A model generated the notes under the pieces. That model saw nothing but the letters and a program-made list of their open reading frames with translations. It had not been told where the DNA came from and made no database searches. Below are positions 22,681 through 31,548 of a stretch of 64,000 nucleotides of DNA, piece by piece. Source of the stretch: Agreia bicolorata (GTDB taxonomy: Bacteria > Actinomycetota > Actinomycetes > Actinomycetales > Microbacteriaceae); contig NZ_JYFC01000001.1 in assembly GCF_000938265.1 (NCBI RefSeq), positions 310,001 through 374,000 of the forward strand, given 5' to 3'. A program made the translations under genes and the position numbers. Position 1 is the stretch's first letter, and each line of letters opens with the position of its first letter.

Positions 22681-24195
22681 ATGACGACCGGACCTGGCAA
22701 GCGCAGATTCGCCGGGATACGATCTCTCAGTACAACATCCGTGGGCGTCACGGCGAGCCTCATCGGCTATCTGTTCCTCGTCGAGATCACCAGCGGAATC
22801 CTCCAGGGGTATTACATCCCCCTCATTCCCGACCTGGTGAAGCATCTGGGCATCGTCGATGCTGACTTCAACTGGTTCGAGGCCAGCCAGCTTCTGGTGG
22901 CTGCCCTCGTCGTTCCTCTCATCGCGAAGCTCGGCGACATGTGGGGCCACAAGCGGATGCTGCTCCTCACGACGGTACTGACAGCGGCGGCGAGCTGGTG
23001 GCTCGTCTTCGCCGACGACTTCGTGTCGTTCCTGATCGCGTGGGCCCTGCAGGGGTTCTACGTGGTCTGGCTGCCGCTCGAGGTCGCGCTCATCTTCGAG
23101 CGGGGTCGTCGCACAGGCCGTGCCGCATCGCAGACCCGCCGCGCTGCAGGCCTGCTCGTCGTCGCCCTCGAGGCCGGTGCGATCCTGGGCGCCCTGGCGG
23201 GCGGGCGGGTTCTGGCCGCGTTCGGCGAAGCTGTCGGTCCCACCCTGATGATTCCCGCGATCGCCGTCACACTCGTGTTCTTCGTGGTGCTGATCGGCGT
23301 TCCCGAATCGACGCCTCAACCGGGGCGTACTCTCGACCTTGTGGGCTTCTCGATCCTCACCGCGGGCCTTCTGCTCATCACGTCGGGTCTGACCTTCCTG
23401 AGAATCAACGGACCGGAGTCGTGGTGGGTCTGGGCGCTCGTCGCCGTCGGCGCACTCGTCTTCGTTCCGTTCGTGCAGTACGAGCGACGACAGTCCGACC
23501 CGGCAATCGACATCAGGGTGCTCGCCCAGCCCAGCATGTGGCCGGTGCAGCTCACGGCTGCCCTGATCGGCATCAGCCTTCTGGGCGCGCAGGCGCCCCT
23601 CAGCACCTTCGCCGGGACAGATCCCGTCAACGGCTACGGTCTAGGCCTCGCCGCCAGCGACATCTCGAACCTCATCGGGGCGTATCTCGTGTCGATGATC
23701 GTCGGGGCGATCCTCTTCCCGATGGTCTCGAACTGGGCGACGCCCCGGGTCGCCCTCATTGGGGGCGCGTTCCTGGTGGCGCTCGGCTACCTTCTGTTCC
23801 TGCCCTTCCACGACACTGCGGCACAGGTGGTGACAAACATGGTCGTCGCCGGACTCGGATCAGGAGCGTTGGTCGGCGCGCTTCCCAGCGCCGCCGCCGC
23901 CGCGGCACCTCGTGGCCAGACAGGCATCGCCGCGGCGCTCACGAACACCACAAAGACGATCGGGGGCTCGTTCGCCTCCGCTGTCTTCGGCGTCGTGCTC
24001 TTCGCCGGAGCATCCACCGTCACAGCGACCGCATCAAGCCTTTTCGGCTACATGCAGGTGTGGGCCATCTGCGGAGCGGGGGCGCTGGCCGCGGCCATCC
24101 TTCTTTTCTTCGTGCCTCGCCTCGCCTTCGCCGACCCGGTCATTCCGGTCGACGATTCCACCACAACCGATCAGGCCTCAGATCAGGCCCTGTGA
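22681..24195 (+). CDS. MFS drug/solute exporter, 14-TM (DHA2-like)
   Basis: 504 aa with about 14 hydrophobic segments. The loop 2-3 signature is KLGDMWGHKRMLLL and the loop between TM4 and TM6 carries FERGRRTGRAASQTRR, basic and on the cytoplasmic side. The two bundles are joined by FVQYERRQSDPAIDIRVLAQP, as in DHA2 exporters. The transported compound is unknown. The start is leaderless-like (TAATAT, 6 nt). The last 13 bp overlap the convergent SDR gene. Confidence 0.85.
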   Translation: MTTGPGKRRFAGIRSLSTTSVGVTASLIGYLFLVEITSGILQGYYIPLIPDLVKHLGIVDADFNWFEASQLLVAALVVPLIAKLGDMWGHKRMLLLTTVLTAAASWWLVFADDFVSFLIAWALQGFYVVWLPLEVALIFERGRRTGRAASQTRRAAGLLVVALEAGAILGALAGGRVLAAFGEAVGPTLMIPAIAVTLVFFVVLIGVPESTPQPGRTLDLVGFSILTAGLLLITSGLTFLRINGPESWWVWALVAVGALVFVPFVQYERRQSDPAIDIRVLAQPSMWPVQLTAALIGISLLGAQAPLSTFAGTDPVNGYGLGLAASDISNLIGAYLVSMIVGAILFPMVSNWATPRVALIGGAFLVALGYLLFLPFHDTAAQVVTNMVVAGLGSGALVGALPSAAAAAAPRGQTGIAAALTNTTKTIGGSFASAVFGVVLFAGASTVTATASSLFGYMQVWAICGAGALAAAILLFFVPRLAFADPVIPVDDSTTTDQASDQAL

Positions 24196-24971
24196 TCCTG
24201 CGGCCGCACGTGGAGCGCCCCTCGGTGCACCTTGTGCGGCGCCGACTGGGCCACGGGCTTGATGACGACCAGGTCGAGTGACACGTGGGGAGGCTGCTCG
24301 AGCATCGACACGATCACCCGTGCCACATCGTCGGCGACCAACGGATCGGGCACGCTGGCGTAGACGTTCTCGGCCCTCTCCTTGTCGCCGCCGAAGCGAT
24401 TCAACGAGAACTCCTCGGTGTAGACCATGCCGGGCGCGATCTCGAGCACGCGGATGGGTTCGCCGCTCACCTCGAGTCGCAACACCTCGAGCATGGCGTG
24501 CGTTGCGAATTTGGCTGCGTTGTAGCCTCCACCGCCCTCGTATGCCGTGTGTCCCGCGATCGAGGAGACCGTGACGATGTCGGCGACACCGCCGTCTCCT
24601 ACGGATTCGCGCAGGTGAGGAAGAAGGACCGAGATCACTCTCTTCACTGCCAACACGTTGACCTCATACATCCAGGCCCAGTCTTCGACACCGCCGTTCT
24701 CGATCGAATCGAGACCCCGCGCACCTCCGGCGTTGTTGACGAGCGTATTGACGCCGCCCGTCTCCGCGAGATACTCCGCGAGCGCATCGACCTCACTCTG
24801 CACCGTCAGGTCAGCGACGAAATACCTGGCTCCGGTGCGCTCCGCGAGCGCTTCGAGTCGATCCCTGCGTCGAGCCACGCCGACGACATCCCAGCCGGCT
24901 GAACGCAGCGCGACGACCGTTGCCTCTCCGATGCCTGAACTTGCTCCTGTGACAACCGCGCGACGGATCAT
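24183..24971 (-). CDS. SDR family oxidoreductase (YdfG-like)
   Basis: 262 aa from ATG 24971. Cofactor loop VVTGASSGIGEATVVAL, then VARRRDRLEAL (Arg suggests NADP), LVNNAGGARG, the catalytic Ser in TVSSIAGHTAYEGGGGY and YNAAKFATHAM with Tyr-x3-Lys. The later part, RVLEIAPGMVYTEEFSLNRF, matches the serine/3-hydroxy acid dehydrogenase (YdfG) group. Substrate not certain. It is divergent from the acyltransferase and tail-overlaps the MFS gene. Confidence 0.87.
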   Translation of the reverse strand: MIRRAVVTGASSGIGEATVVALRSAGWDVVGVARRRDRLEALAERTGARYFVADLTVQSEVDALAEYLAETGGVNTLVNNAGGARGLDSIENGGVEDWAWMYEVNVLAVKRVISVLLPHLRESVGDGGVADIVTVSSIAGHTAYEGGGGYNAAKFATHAMLEVLRLEVSGEPIRVLEIAPGMVYTEEFSLNRFGGDKERAENVYASVPDPLVADDVARVIVSMLEQPPHVSLDLVVIKPVAQSAPHKVHRGALHVRPQDHRA

Positions 24972-25104
24972 CGATCTGCATCTCCCCTCAAGGTTCGAAC
25001 TCCGGTTCCACGGTAGTGCGTTCGAGACCGTTGCCCTGACCGCGCGATGTGAGACCGCCGTCGGTCCGAAACTGGGCTGCCGGGCCAAAGCTAGGCTGGT
25101 CGCC

Positions 25105-26211
25105 GTGACATCACCCCAGCAGCCACGCCAACCGCAGACCCCTGCGCCCGCCACCGGATCGAAGGTGCGGCTGCCGCTGTGGGACAACGCGCGATATCTG
25201 GCGATCACTCTCGTGGTGGTCGGTCACGCCATCCTGCGGCTCATCGACGCGTCCGACACGTCGTACAGCGTCTACCTGGTCATCTACGCGTTCCACGTTC
25301 CTGTCTTCGTGCTCGTGAGCGGATACTTCGCCAAGTCGAGTCCTCCCGGGGCGAAGCAGCTCAAGCGCCTCGTCACAGATCTGGTTCTGCCCTATCTCAT
25401 CTTCGAGATCATCTGGACGCTGGTGCGCTGGGCGGTTGTCGGCACGCTCAATCTCGACCTGGCCCGGCCGTCGTGGACGCTGTGGTTCATCGTCTCGCTG
25501 ATCGCGTGGCGCGTGGCCCTGCCGTACCTCGCGCAGCTGCGCTACCCGCTTCTGATCAGCGTCGTTATATCGGTCTGGGCGGGCTACATCGGTGCGATCA
25601 CCTCGGAATTCGCCGCGTCGCGCACCCTGGGTCTGCTTCCCTTCTTCGTACTCGGCTGGCGTCTACGCGACAGCGGCCTGACCCGCCGGTGGCTGTCGTG
25701 GTCTCCGTCGACCGTCGCCGTGTGGCGCGCCGGCGCAGTGCTGGTGTTCGCGGCGGTCGCGCTCGTCGCCTTCACGGGAATCGACTTCTGGCGCGAGATC
25801 GGCATTCGCCGGTTCCTCCTCTTCGATGAGTCCTACCCGGAGATGGGATATCACGAGTGGTGGGCCGGCGGCGTTCGTCTGGCCGTGATCGCCGTGGCCG
25901 TCATCCTGTCGTTCGCCTTTCTCGTTCTCGTGCCTCGACGCCGCACGGTCTTCACCGACTTGGGGCAGGCGACGCTTTACATCTATCTGCTGCACACCTT
26001 CGTCCTGTATCCGTTCCGCGAGTCCGGAATTCTCGAGGGAGACACTCCTTTCTGGTACCTGCCAGCCATGATCCTGTTCGCGATCGTCGTCACCTTCCTT
26101 CTGGCCTCGAAGCCCGTGCGGAAGGTCTTCAGGCCCCTGGTCGAGCCCCATCCCCGATGGCTGTTACGCCGTGTGTCTACGCCCGTTGACGCTCGTGCCC
26201 CCGCTTCTTAG
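25105..26211 (+). CDS. Acyltransferase 3 family membrane protein
   Basis: 368 aa, around ten transmembrane segments. The family's first-helix motif is LPLWDNARYLAITLVVVGHA with the catalytic-type His, followed by YAFHVPVFVLVSGYFAK. It ends with LGQATLYIYLLHTFVLYPF. Such proteins transfer acyl groups to sugars or lipids at the membrane; the C-terminal half resembles the fucose-4-O-acetylase/OafA relatives. GTG 25105 follows TAGGCT (25092-25097) by 7 nt, a leaderless arrangement; the frame is open far upstream but overlaps the SDR gene and is not coding there. Confidence 0.85.
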   Translation: MTSPQQPRQPQTPAPATGSKVRLPLWDNARYLAITLVVVGHAILRLIDASDTSYSVYLVIYAFHVPVFVLVSGYFAKSSPPGAKQLKRLVTDLVLPYLIFEIIWTLVRWAVVGTLNLDLARPSWTLWFIVSLIAWRVALPYLAQLRYPLLISVVISVWAGYIGAITSEFAASRTLGLLPFFVLGWRLRDSGLTRRWLSWSPSTVAVWRAGAVLVFAAVALVAFTGIDFWREIGIRRFLLFDESYPEMGYHEWWAGGVRLAVIAVAVILSFAFLVLVPRRRTVFTDLGQATLYIYLLHTFVLYPFRESGILEGDTPFWYLPAMILFAIVVTFLLASKPVRKVFRPLVEPHPRWLLRRVSTPVDARAPAS

Positions 26212-26219
26212 GCTCGCCT

Positions 26220-26236
26220 GAGAGCGATCAGCTCTC
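26220..26236. repeat. Short hairpin before metY
   Basis: GAGAGC (26220-26225) and GCTCTC (26231-26236) form a 6-bp stem with a 5-nt loop in the 51-bp gap between the acyltransferase stop and metY. There is no T-tract. It ends 11 nt before the AAGGAGG ribosome site, so it may influence metY translation or be incidental. Confidence 0.3.
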
Positions 26237-26262
26237 GCATTCGCCCCAAGGAGGCAGGACTC

Positions 26263-27591
26263 ATGAGCGACAACGACGCCAGCTGGAAATTCGAGACCAA
26301 GCAGATCCACTCGGGCGCGGCACCCGACCCGGTGACCAACGCCCGCGCGACACCCATCTACCAGACGACCTCGTACGTCTTCAACAACTCCGACCACGCG
26401 AAGAACCTCTTCGCCCTGGCCGAGTTCGGCAATATCTACACCCGCATCCAGAACCCCACGCAGAACGTCGTGGAGGAGCGGGTCGCCGCCCTCGAGGGAG
26501 GAACGGCAGCGCTGCTGGTCGCCTCGGGCCAGGCGGCAGAGACGTTCGCCGTGTTGAACATCGCCGAGGCCGGCGACCATATCGTGTCGAGCGCCTCAAT
26601 CTATGGCGGTACCTACAACCTCTTCAAGTACACGCTCGCGAAGCTCGGCATCGAGACGACGTTCGTCGAGAACCAGGATGACGCCGACGAGTGGCGTCGC
26701 GCCGTGCGCCCGAACACGAAGCTCTTCTTCGCCGAGACCATCGGCAACCCGAAGATCAACATCCTCGATATTCGCCTCGTCGCCGATGTCGCGCACGAAG
26801 CCGGCGTGCCGCTCATCGTCGACAACACCATCGCGACGCCTTACCTGATCCGCCCGTTCGAGCACGGCGCAGACATCATCGTGCACTCCGCCACGAAGTT
26901 CCTCGGCGGGCACGGCACGGTCATCGGCGGCGTCATCGTCGATGGCGGCAAGTTCGCCTGGAGCGAGCACCCCGACCGCTTCCCGGGCCTCACCTCGCCC
27001 GACCCCTCGTACCACGGGGTCAACTACTCCGAAGCGCTCGGCAACGGCATCGCCTACATCATCAAGGCGCGCGTGCAGCTGCTTCGCGACCTCGGTTCGT
27101 CGATCGCGCCTGCCAGCGCCTGGCAGCTCATCCAGGGCATCGAGACGCTCAGCCTGCGCATCGAACGCCATGTGCAGAACGCACAGGAGGTCGCCGAATG
27201 GCTCGACGCCCACGACGACATCGCCACCGTCTACTACGCAGGCCTGCCGTCGAGTCCGTGGTACGCCGCGGCCAATAGGTACGCGCCGAAGGGCGTCGGC
27301 GCCGTTCTGTCGTTCGAGCTGAAGGGCGGTGTGGATGCCGGGCGCGCGCTGGTCGACAACCTCACGCTGTTCAGCCACCTGGCCAACATCGGCGACGTGC
27401 GCAGTCTTGTCATCCACCCCGCGTCGACGACGCATTCTCAGTTGACGCCCGAGCAGCAGCTCACCTCGGGTGTCACGCCGGGCCTCGTGCGACTGTCCGT
27501 GGGTCTCGAGAACATCGACGACATCAAGGCCGACCTCGAGGCCGGCCTCACCGCGGCACGCGAGGTCACACACGCCAACGCGGCCGTGTAG
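26263..27591 (+). CDS. metY: O-acetylhomoserine sulfhydrylase
   Basis: 442 aa PLP enzyme of the Cys/Met metabolism family. Makes homocysteine from O-acetylhomoserine and sulfide. The PLP-binding Lys is in HSATKFLGGHG (about residue 210). The N-terminal ETKQIHSGAAPDPVTNARA and IYQTTSYVFNN, YTRIQNPTQNVVEERVAALE, and the C-terminal HPASTTHSQL are all MetY-typical. AAGGAGG lies 8 nt before ATG 26263, one of the strongest ribosome sites in the window. metX follows after 82 bp, supplying its substrate. Confidence 0.95.
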   Translation: MSDNDASWKFETKQIHSGAAPDPVTNARATPIYQTTSYVFNNSDHAKNLFALAEFGNIYTRIQNPTQNVVEERVAALEGGTAALLVASGQAAETFAVLNIAEAGDHIVSSASIYGGTYNLFKYTLAKLGIETTFVENQDDADEWRRAVRPNTKLFFAETIGNPKINILDIRLVADVAHEAGVPLIVDNTIATPYLIRPFEHGADIIVHSATKFLGGHGTVIGGVIVDGGKFAWSEHPDRFPGLTSPDPSYHGVNYSEALGNGIAYIIKARVQLLRDLGSSIAPASAWQLIQGIETLSLRIERHVQNAQEVAEWLDAHDDIATVYYAGLPSSPWYAAANRYAPKGVGAVLSFELKGGVDAGRALVDNLTLFSHLANIGDVRSLVIHPASTTHSQLTPEQQLTSGVTPGLVRLSVGLENIDDIKADLEAGLTAAREVTHANAAV

Positions 27592-27613
27592 TCCTCCCCT
27601 TTCGTTCCATCGA

Positions 27614-27647
27614 CGACCCGGTCCGACGTAACATTCGGGCCGGGTCG
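27614..27647 (+). promoter_or_regulatory. Strong hairpin between metY and metX
   Basis: A 13-bp stem (27614-27626 with 27635-27647) with a single wobble position encloses an 8-nt loop. It begins 22 bp after the metY stop and ends 26 bp before metX. No T-tract follows, so it is either a weak terminator/attenuator, an mRNA-stabilising element at the metY 3' end, or an RNA-processing site. Confidence 0.55.
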
Positions 27648-27673
27648 CTCGCTGCACGCCAGAATGAAGTGAT

Positions 27674-28879
27674 ATGGACTGGCAGACACCCGAAGACACC
27701 GTGCCGAGCGGCTTCATCACCGACGCACAGATCAGGTCGATCCTCGGCAAGCCGCCCGCATCCGGTGCGTGGCGCGACGGCGACCCTGTCGGCAGTCGCA
27801 GCTTCGTCTCGATCGGACCATTTGACTTCGAGGTCGGAGCGAGCATTCCCGATGTACGCATCGCCTATGAAACGCTCGGCACGCTCTCTCCCGAGCGCGA
27901 CAACGCCGTTCTCGTTCTGCACGCGCTGACCGGCGACAGCCACCTCGTCGGACACGCCGCACCGGGGCATCCGACCGACGGCTGGTGGGGCGGCATCGTC
28001 GGGCCGGGCCTCGCGATAGACACCGACAAGTGGTTCGTGGTGAGCCCCAACATGCTGGGAGGCTGTCAAGGAAGCACCGGTCCGGCATCACTCGGTCCCG
28101 ACGGAATCGAATGGGGCGCATCCTTCCCGTACACTTCGGTCACCGACCAGGTGCGAGCCCAGGTGGCCTTCTCCGACGCCATCGGCATCGAGCGCTGGGC
28201 CGCCGTCATCGGCGGTTCCATGGGAGGCATGCACGCGATCGAGTGGGGCGTGACCCACCCCGAGCGCATCGACAGGCTGGCCGTGATCGCCGCACCGGCC
28301 CGCTCGAGCGCCGACCAGGTTGCACTCAACTCCGTTCAGGTCGAGGCGATCCATATCGACCCTCGATTTGCGAGCGGCGACTACTACGACGCGCCCGACG
28401 GTGAAGGGCCTCATCGCGGCCTCGCCCTCGCCCGCCGTATGGCCCTGCTCAACTACCGCAGCCCGTCTGAACTGAATGACAGGTTCGAGAGAAGCTGGCA
28501 GTCGGGCATCAGCCCCCTCGGCAGCGACGGCAGATTCGCCGTAGAGTCGTACCTCGACTTTCACGGCAACAAATTCACGCGTCGCTTCGACGCCAACTCC
28601 TACGTGACCCTGGTGCAGGCGATGAACTCGCACGACGTGGGTCGGGGGCGGGGCGGGGTGGCCAAGGCTCTCTCGAACGTCACCATCCCCACGATCATCA
28701 TCGGCATAGACAGTGATCGACTGTTTCCGATCGACGACCAGTTCGAGATCGCACAGCACGTTCCTGGAAACATCGACGGAACTGACGCTGTCGTTCTGTC
28801 GTCGCCCTTCGGGCACGACGGTTTCCTGATCGAGAACGAGGCTGTGGGCGGGCAGCTCAGGCGGCTGCTGGATGCCTGA
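27674..28879 (+). CDS. metX: Homoserine O-acetyltransferase
   Basis: 401 aa alpha/beta hydrolase that acetylates homoserine with acetyl-CoA, the first committed methionine step. Nucleophile elbow GGSMGGMHAIEW (about residue 180). The catalytic His is in FGHDGFLIE near the end and the Asp in GIDSDRLFP. FVVSPNMLGGCQGSTGP and RFDANSYVTLVQAMNSHD are family signatures. CAGAAT (27660-27665) could serve as a -10 giving a very short leader, so metX may have its own promoter besides read-through from metY. Confidence 0.95.
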   Translation: MDWQTPEDTVPSGFITDAQIRSILGKPPASGAWRDGDPVGSRSFVSIGPFDFEVGASIPDVRIAYETLGTLSPERDNAVLVLHALTGDSHLVGHAAPGHPTDGWWGGIVGPGLAIDTDKWFVVSPNMLGGCQGSTGPASLGPDGIEWGASFPYTSVTDQVRAQVAFSDAIGIERWAAVIGGSMGGMHAIEWGVTHPERIDRLAVIAAPARSSADQVALNSVQVEAIHIDPRFASGDYYDAPDGEGPHRGLALARRMALLNYRSPSELNDRFERSWQSGISPLGSDGRFAVESYLDFHGNKFTRRFDANSYVTLVQAMNSHDVGRGRGGVAKALSNVTIPTIIIGIDSDRLFPIDDQFEIAQHVPGNIDGTDAVVLSSPFGHDGFLIENEAVGGQLRRLLDA

Positions 28880-28914
28880 CCGCCGTTCCGCGCCTGGCAT
28901 GCCACACAAAGAAG

Positions 28915-28949
28915 GCCGGGAGTATCGCCTTGCCAACGACACTCCCGGC
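28915..28949 (+). terminator. Hairpin after metX
   Basis: GCCGGGAGT (28915-28923) pairs with ACTCCCGGC (28941-28949), 9 bp with a 17-nt loop, 35 bp after the metX stop. Probable end of the met transcript, although the following sequence is C-rich rather than T-rich. Confidence 0.5.
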
Positions 28950-29092
28950 GGTTCCCCCCAAGTAGTTGAATCAGGCTACGCCCCTCGTATCTGCAACACA
29001 ATATATGCATGTCCCCCCACTTCAGGGCACAGAGCCACTAGCATGACTGTCGTGACAGAACGCTGGTTTTCCGCAGTCGTCCGCCGCCGATC

Positions 29093-30259
29093 ATGCCGCT
29101 GAGCGCAAGCGGTCAACGACGATTCCTGGCCCGCACGACGCGCATGGTCGGGCTCTCCTTTCTGTCTGCGTCGTTCGCTACCCTTCTGCTCGACATACCG
29201 TCCGATCTCGACCTGCTCGTTGCAGCACTGCCTCTCTACGGCCTCATGGCCGCGGGCTTCGTCATCATCGGCAGAACACGGTCGCTGGCCTGGACCGCGA
29301 CGGTGCTCGTGGCGGGGGTGGCGACAATTCTGCTCCTCGACCTCGACGCACTCGGGGGTGGCACGGCATCGACGGCGGCGGCCGCCATTGTTCTCGGATC
29401 AGGCGCCCTTCCCGCCCTGATCATCTGCAATCTCGACGCGCCTGCCCGCATCATCACCCTCTCCACGGGCGCGACGCTCGTTCTCGTCGCGACCATCATG
29501 ACCAGCTCGGCGACGGTGTCTCCGCTCGAAGGTCTGCTTTCCGTGGTTATCGGCTGGTCGATCCTCACCGGCGTCACCGTGTGGCTCTCCGTGAGCATCT
29601 CGCGCGCACTCGCCCGCATCGCTCGCCTGGGTCGTGCGCATCTCGCTGAACGGCACGCCACACAGACCGAAGCGCAGCGCCGACAGGGCGCACGGCTTCT
29701 GCACGACACTGTTCTCGCCACGCTGACGCTGCTCGCGCACTCCGGAGTCGGCGTGAGTCCTGATGCGCTGAGGGCACAGGCCGCGGAGGACGCGCGCCTC
29801 CTGAGGCAACTGCGCCTCGGGGGAACCCCGATGCCTCGATCCTCTGGGGCGTACACGCTGGAGGCAACCGAGACGAGCGACCTCGGGCACACGCTCGAAT
29901 CCGTCAAACAGCGCTTCGACCGTATGGGATTGACGGTTTCCTGGCACGGGGCGGGGCGTCTTCTGCTGCCCAGCGACGTGCTCGACGCGTTTCTGCTCTC
30001 GCTTGCGGAATGCCTCGAGAACGTCAGACGACACTCCGGTGTCAGCAACGCGGAGGTGACCATCACCCAAGACGACACAACGGTGCGCGCGATGGTGACC
30101 GACACCGGCGTGGGCTTTGATCTCGAGCAGGTCGATGCGGCCAAACTCGGTCTCGCCGAGTCTGTCGTCGCCCGCATCCGAGAGGTCGGCGGTCGTACTC
30201 GACTCTTCTCCGCACCGGGCTCTGGCACCACGGTCGTTCTGGAGGTTCCGAAGCTGTGA
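29093..30259 (+). CDS. Two-component sensor histidine kinase, NarL/LuxR-partner type
   Basis: 388 aa. About six N-terminal transmembrane segments (residues 15-170) without an obvious extracellular sensor domain, then a HisKA_3-type dimerisation helix with the phospho-acceptor His in RRQGARLLHDTVLATLTLL (about residue 204). The ATPase follows: N-box LAECLENVRRHS, G1 DTGVGFD, G2 KLGLAESVVARIREVGG, ending in GTTVVLEVPKL. The next gene overlaps the stop by 4 bp (GTGA) and a matching response regulator is third, so the three form one unit. The signal is unknown. Confidence 0.87.
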   Translation: MPLSASGQRRFLARTTRMVGLSFLSASFATLLLDIPSDLDLLVAALPLYGLMAAGFVIIGRTRSLAWTATVLVAGVATILLLDLDALGGGTASTAAAAIVLGSGALPALIICNLDAPARIITLSTGATLVLVATIMTSSATVSPLEGLLSVVIGWSILTGVTVWLSVSISRALARIARLGRAHLAERHATQTEAQRRQGARLLHDTVLATLTLLAHSGVGVSPDALRAQAAEDARLLRQLRLGGTPMPRSSGAYTLEATETSDLGHTLESVKQRFDRMGLTVSWHGAGRLLLPSDVLDAFLLSLAECLENVRRHSGVSNAEVTITQDDTTVRAMVTDTGVGFDLEQVDAAKLGLAESVVARIREVGGRTRLFSAPGSGTTVVLEVPKL

Positions 30260-31530
30260 CCGACGTCATCCCCCACGGCCAGTCGCCGTCTGGCGAAGAT
30301 CCGAACGTGCTGAGCCGACTTGTTCGGGCACGCCGGATCGGGCCGCGAGCAGTCTCCGCGCTGCACGACGACCTGGCAAGGGACTCCAGGCTCGGCTACG
30401 GGTATCTCGGCATCGCCGCGATCGTCCTCGGGTCGTGTCTGTTTCTGCGGGGCCTGATCACCTTCATCTCCGACACCGTCGCCGATCCCGCCGACGGATC
30501 CATTCCAGTTCGCATCGTTGCCTGGGCACTGCTCCTGGTGGCCCTCGTCGGGTCGTGTCTGCTCGCCCGCAGATTTCATGGACGCATCCCGGCCGTCGCG
30601 TTCGCATCGGCCACAGTGCTCATGGCGCTCGCGCTGCTGCTGGAGACCGTCGCGAACGTCGGCACGTCTCAGCCGATTCTCCACACGTCGACGGTATTCG
30701 GGGTCGGAGCGACACTGCTCGCTCTGGTCGGATCGCGGCCCGCGCGACAGCTTCTCGTCGCCGACATCGTGTTCGCGGTGATCATCGTGGCCATGCTCGT
30801 CTCAGGCGCCTTCTCCGACTCCTTCTCCCCCGGTCAGTCGATGCAGGTCGCCACGACAGCCCTGCTTCCGCCGCTCCTCGGTGCGCTCATCGTAAAAGGT
30901 TTCGGCGCTCTCGTGCAGCTGGAGCTCGACCGCTCTGTCGTGGAGAGCGCCCTTCTCTCTCCCCGATTCGCGTTCGGCATGCGGGCATCCGATGAACTCG
31001 CACGCCTCGACCTCGATGCGGAGCAGATCCTCGACGGTATCGCCCGCGGCACCATCGATCTTCCCCTCGACCCCGAGGTGGCGGCGGGGGCATCATCGAT
31101 CGCGACCGAGCTGCGCCTGCTTCTGGTCGCGGGGCGACACGACACCTGGCTCCACCACGCGATCGAGGAGTCAGAAGTGCTCGGCCCGGTCGTGACTCTC
31201 ACCGATCCGAGTGGGCTGGCCGGGTTCCTCGACCCCAGCCAACGCGAGGGTCTCCTCTCTGCCGTCTGGCTGCTCGTGGCTGATTCGTCTCGTGTGCAGC
31301 CGACCCTGCAGATCGTGATCGGCCCCCAGAGCGTCGAAGAAGACGGGGACGCTCCCGATAGAATGAGTTTCCCGGTCGCACTCACGGTCGATGGCGTCCC
31401 CAAGCGGCGCATCGACCCCGCCGTATGGCCGGCGCTCGATCGTGTCGGCGACCATTCGGAGATGGTCACGAGGGGAAGCATAACGATCGTGACGACAGTT
31501 CATACCGTGGCACAGCAGGCCGCAGCGTAA
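30256..31530 (+). CDS. Polytopic membrane protein, likely degenerate histidine kinase
   Basis: 424 aa, GTG start overlapping the kinase gene. About six transmembrane segments (residues 48-220), as in the preceding kinase. A cytoplasmic part of about 200 aa follows. It begins with a helical stretch in the position of the kinase dimerisation domain (SPRFAFGMRASDELARLD) but has no LHD-type His. Later, LDPSQREGLLSAVWLLVADSS sits where an N-box would be, and LQIVIGP and DRMSFPVALTVDG could be ATPase-fold strands, with no G-boxes. I read it as a catalytically dead kinase paralogue that may tune its neighbour. No family name is recognised; the pseudokinase idea is inference. Confidence 0.7.
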   Translation: MTDVIPHGQSPSGEDPNVLSRLVRARRIGPRAVSALHDDLARDSRLGYGYLGIAAIVLGSCLFLRGLITFISDTVADPADGSIPVRIVAWALLLVALVGSCLLARRFHGRIPAVAFASATVLMALALLLETVANVGTSQPILHTSTVFGVGATLLALVGSRPARQLLVADIVFAVIIVAMLVSGAFSDSFSPGQSMQVATTALLPPLLGALIVKGFGALVQLELDRSVVESALLSPRFAFGMRASDELARLDLDAEQILDGIARGTIDLPLDPEVAAGASSIATELRLLLVAGRHDTWLHHAIEESEVLGPVVTLTDPSGLAGFLDPSQREGLLSAVWLLVADSSRVQPTLQIVIGPQSVEEDGDAPDRMSFPVALTVDGVPKRRIDPAVWPALDRVGDHSEMVTRGSITIVTTVHTVAQQAAA

Positions 31531-31548
31531 GCGGCCGGGAGGACAACC

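Noticed and set aside
26212-26262. SAM riboswitch before metY
   Set aside because: Only 51 bp are available and the single 6-bp hairpin does not resemble any SAM aptamer.
28872-29102. 76-aa frame between metX and the histidine kinase
   Set aside because: Begins inside metX, spans the metX terminator hairpin, and has no ribosome site or recognisable features.
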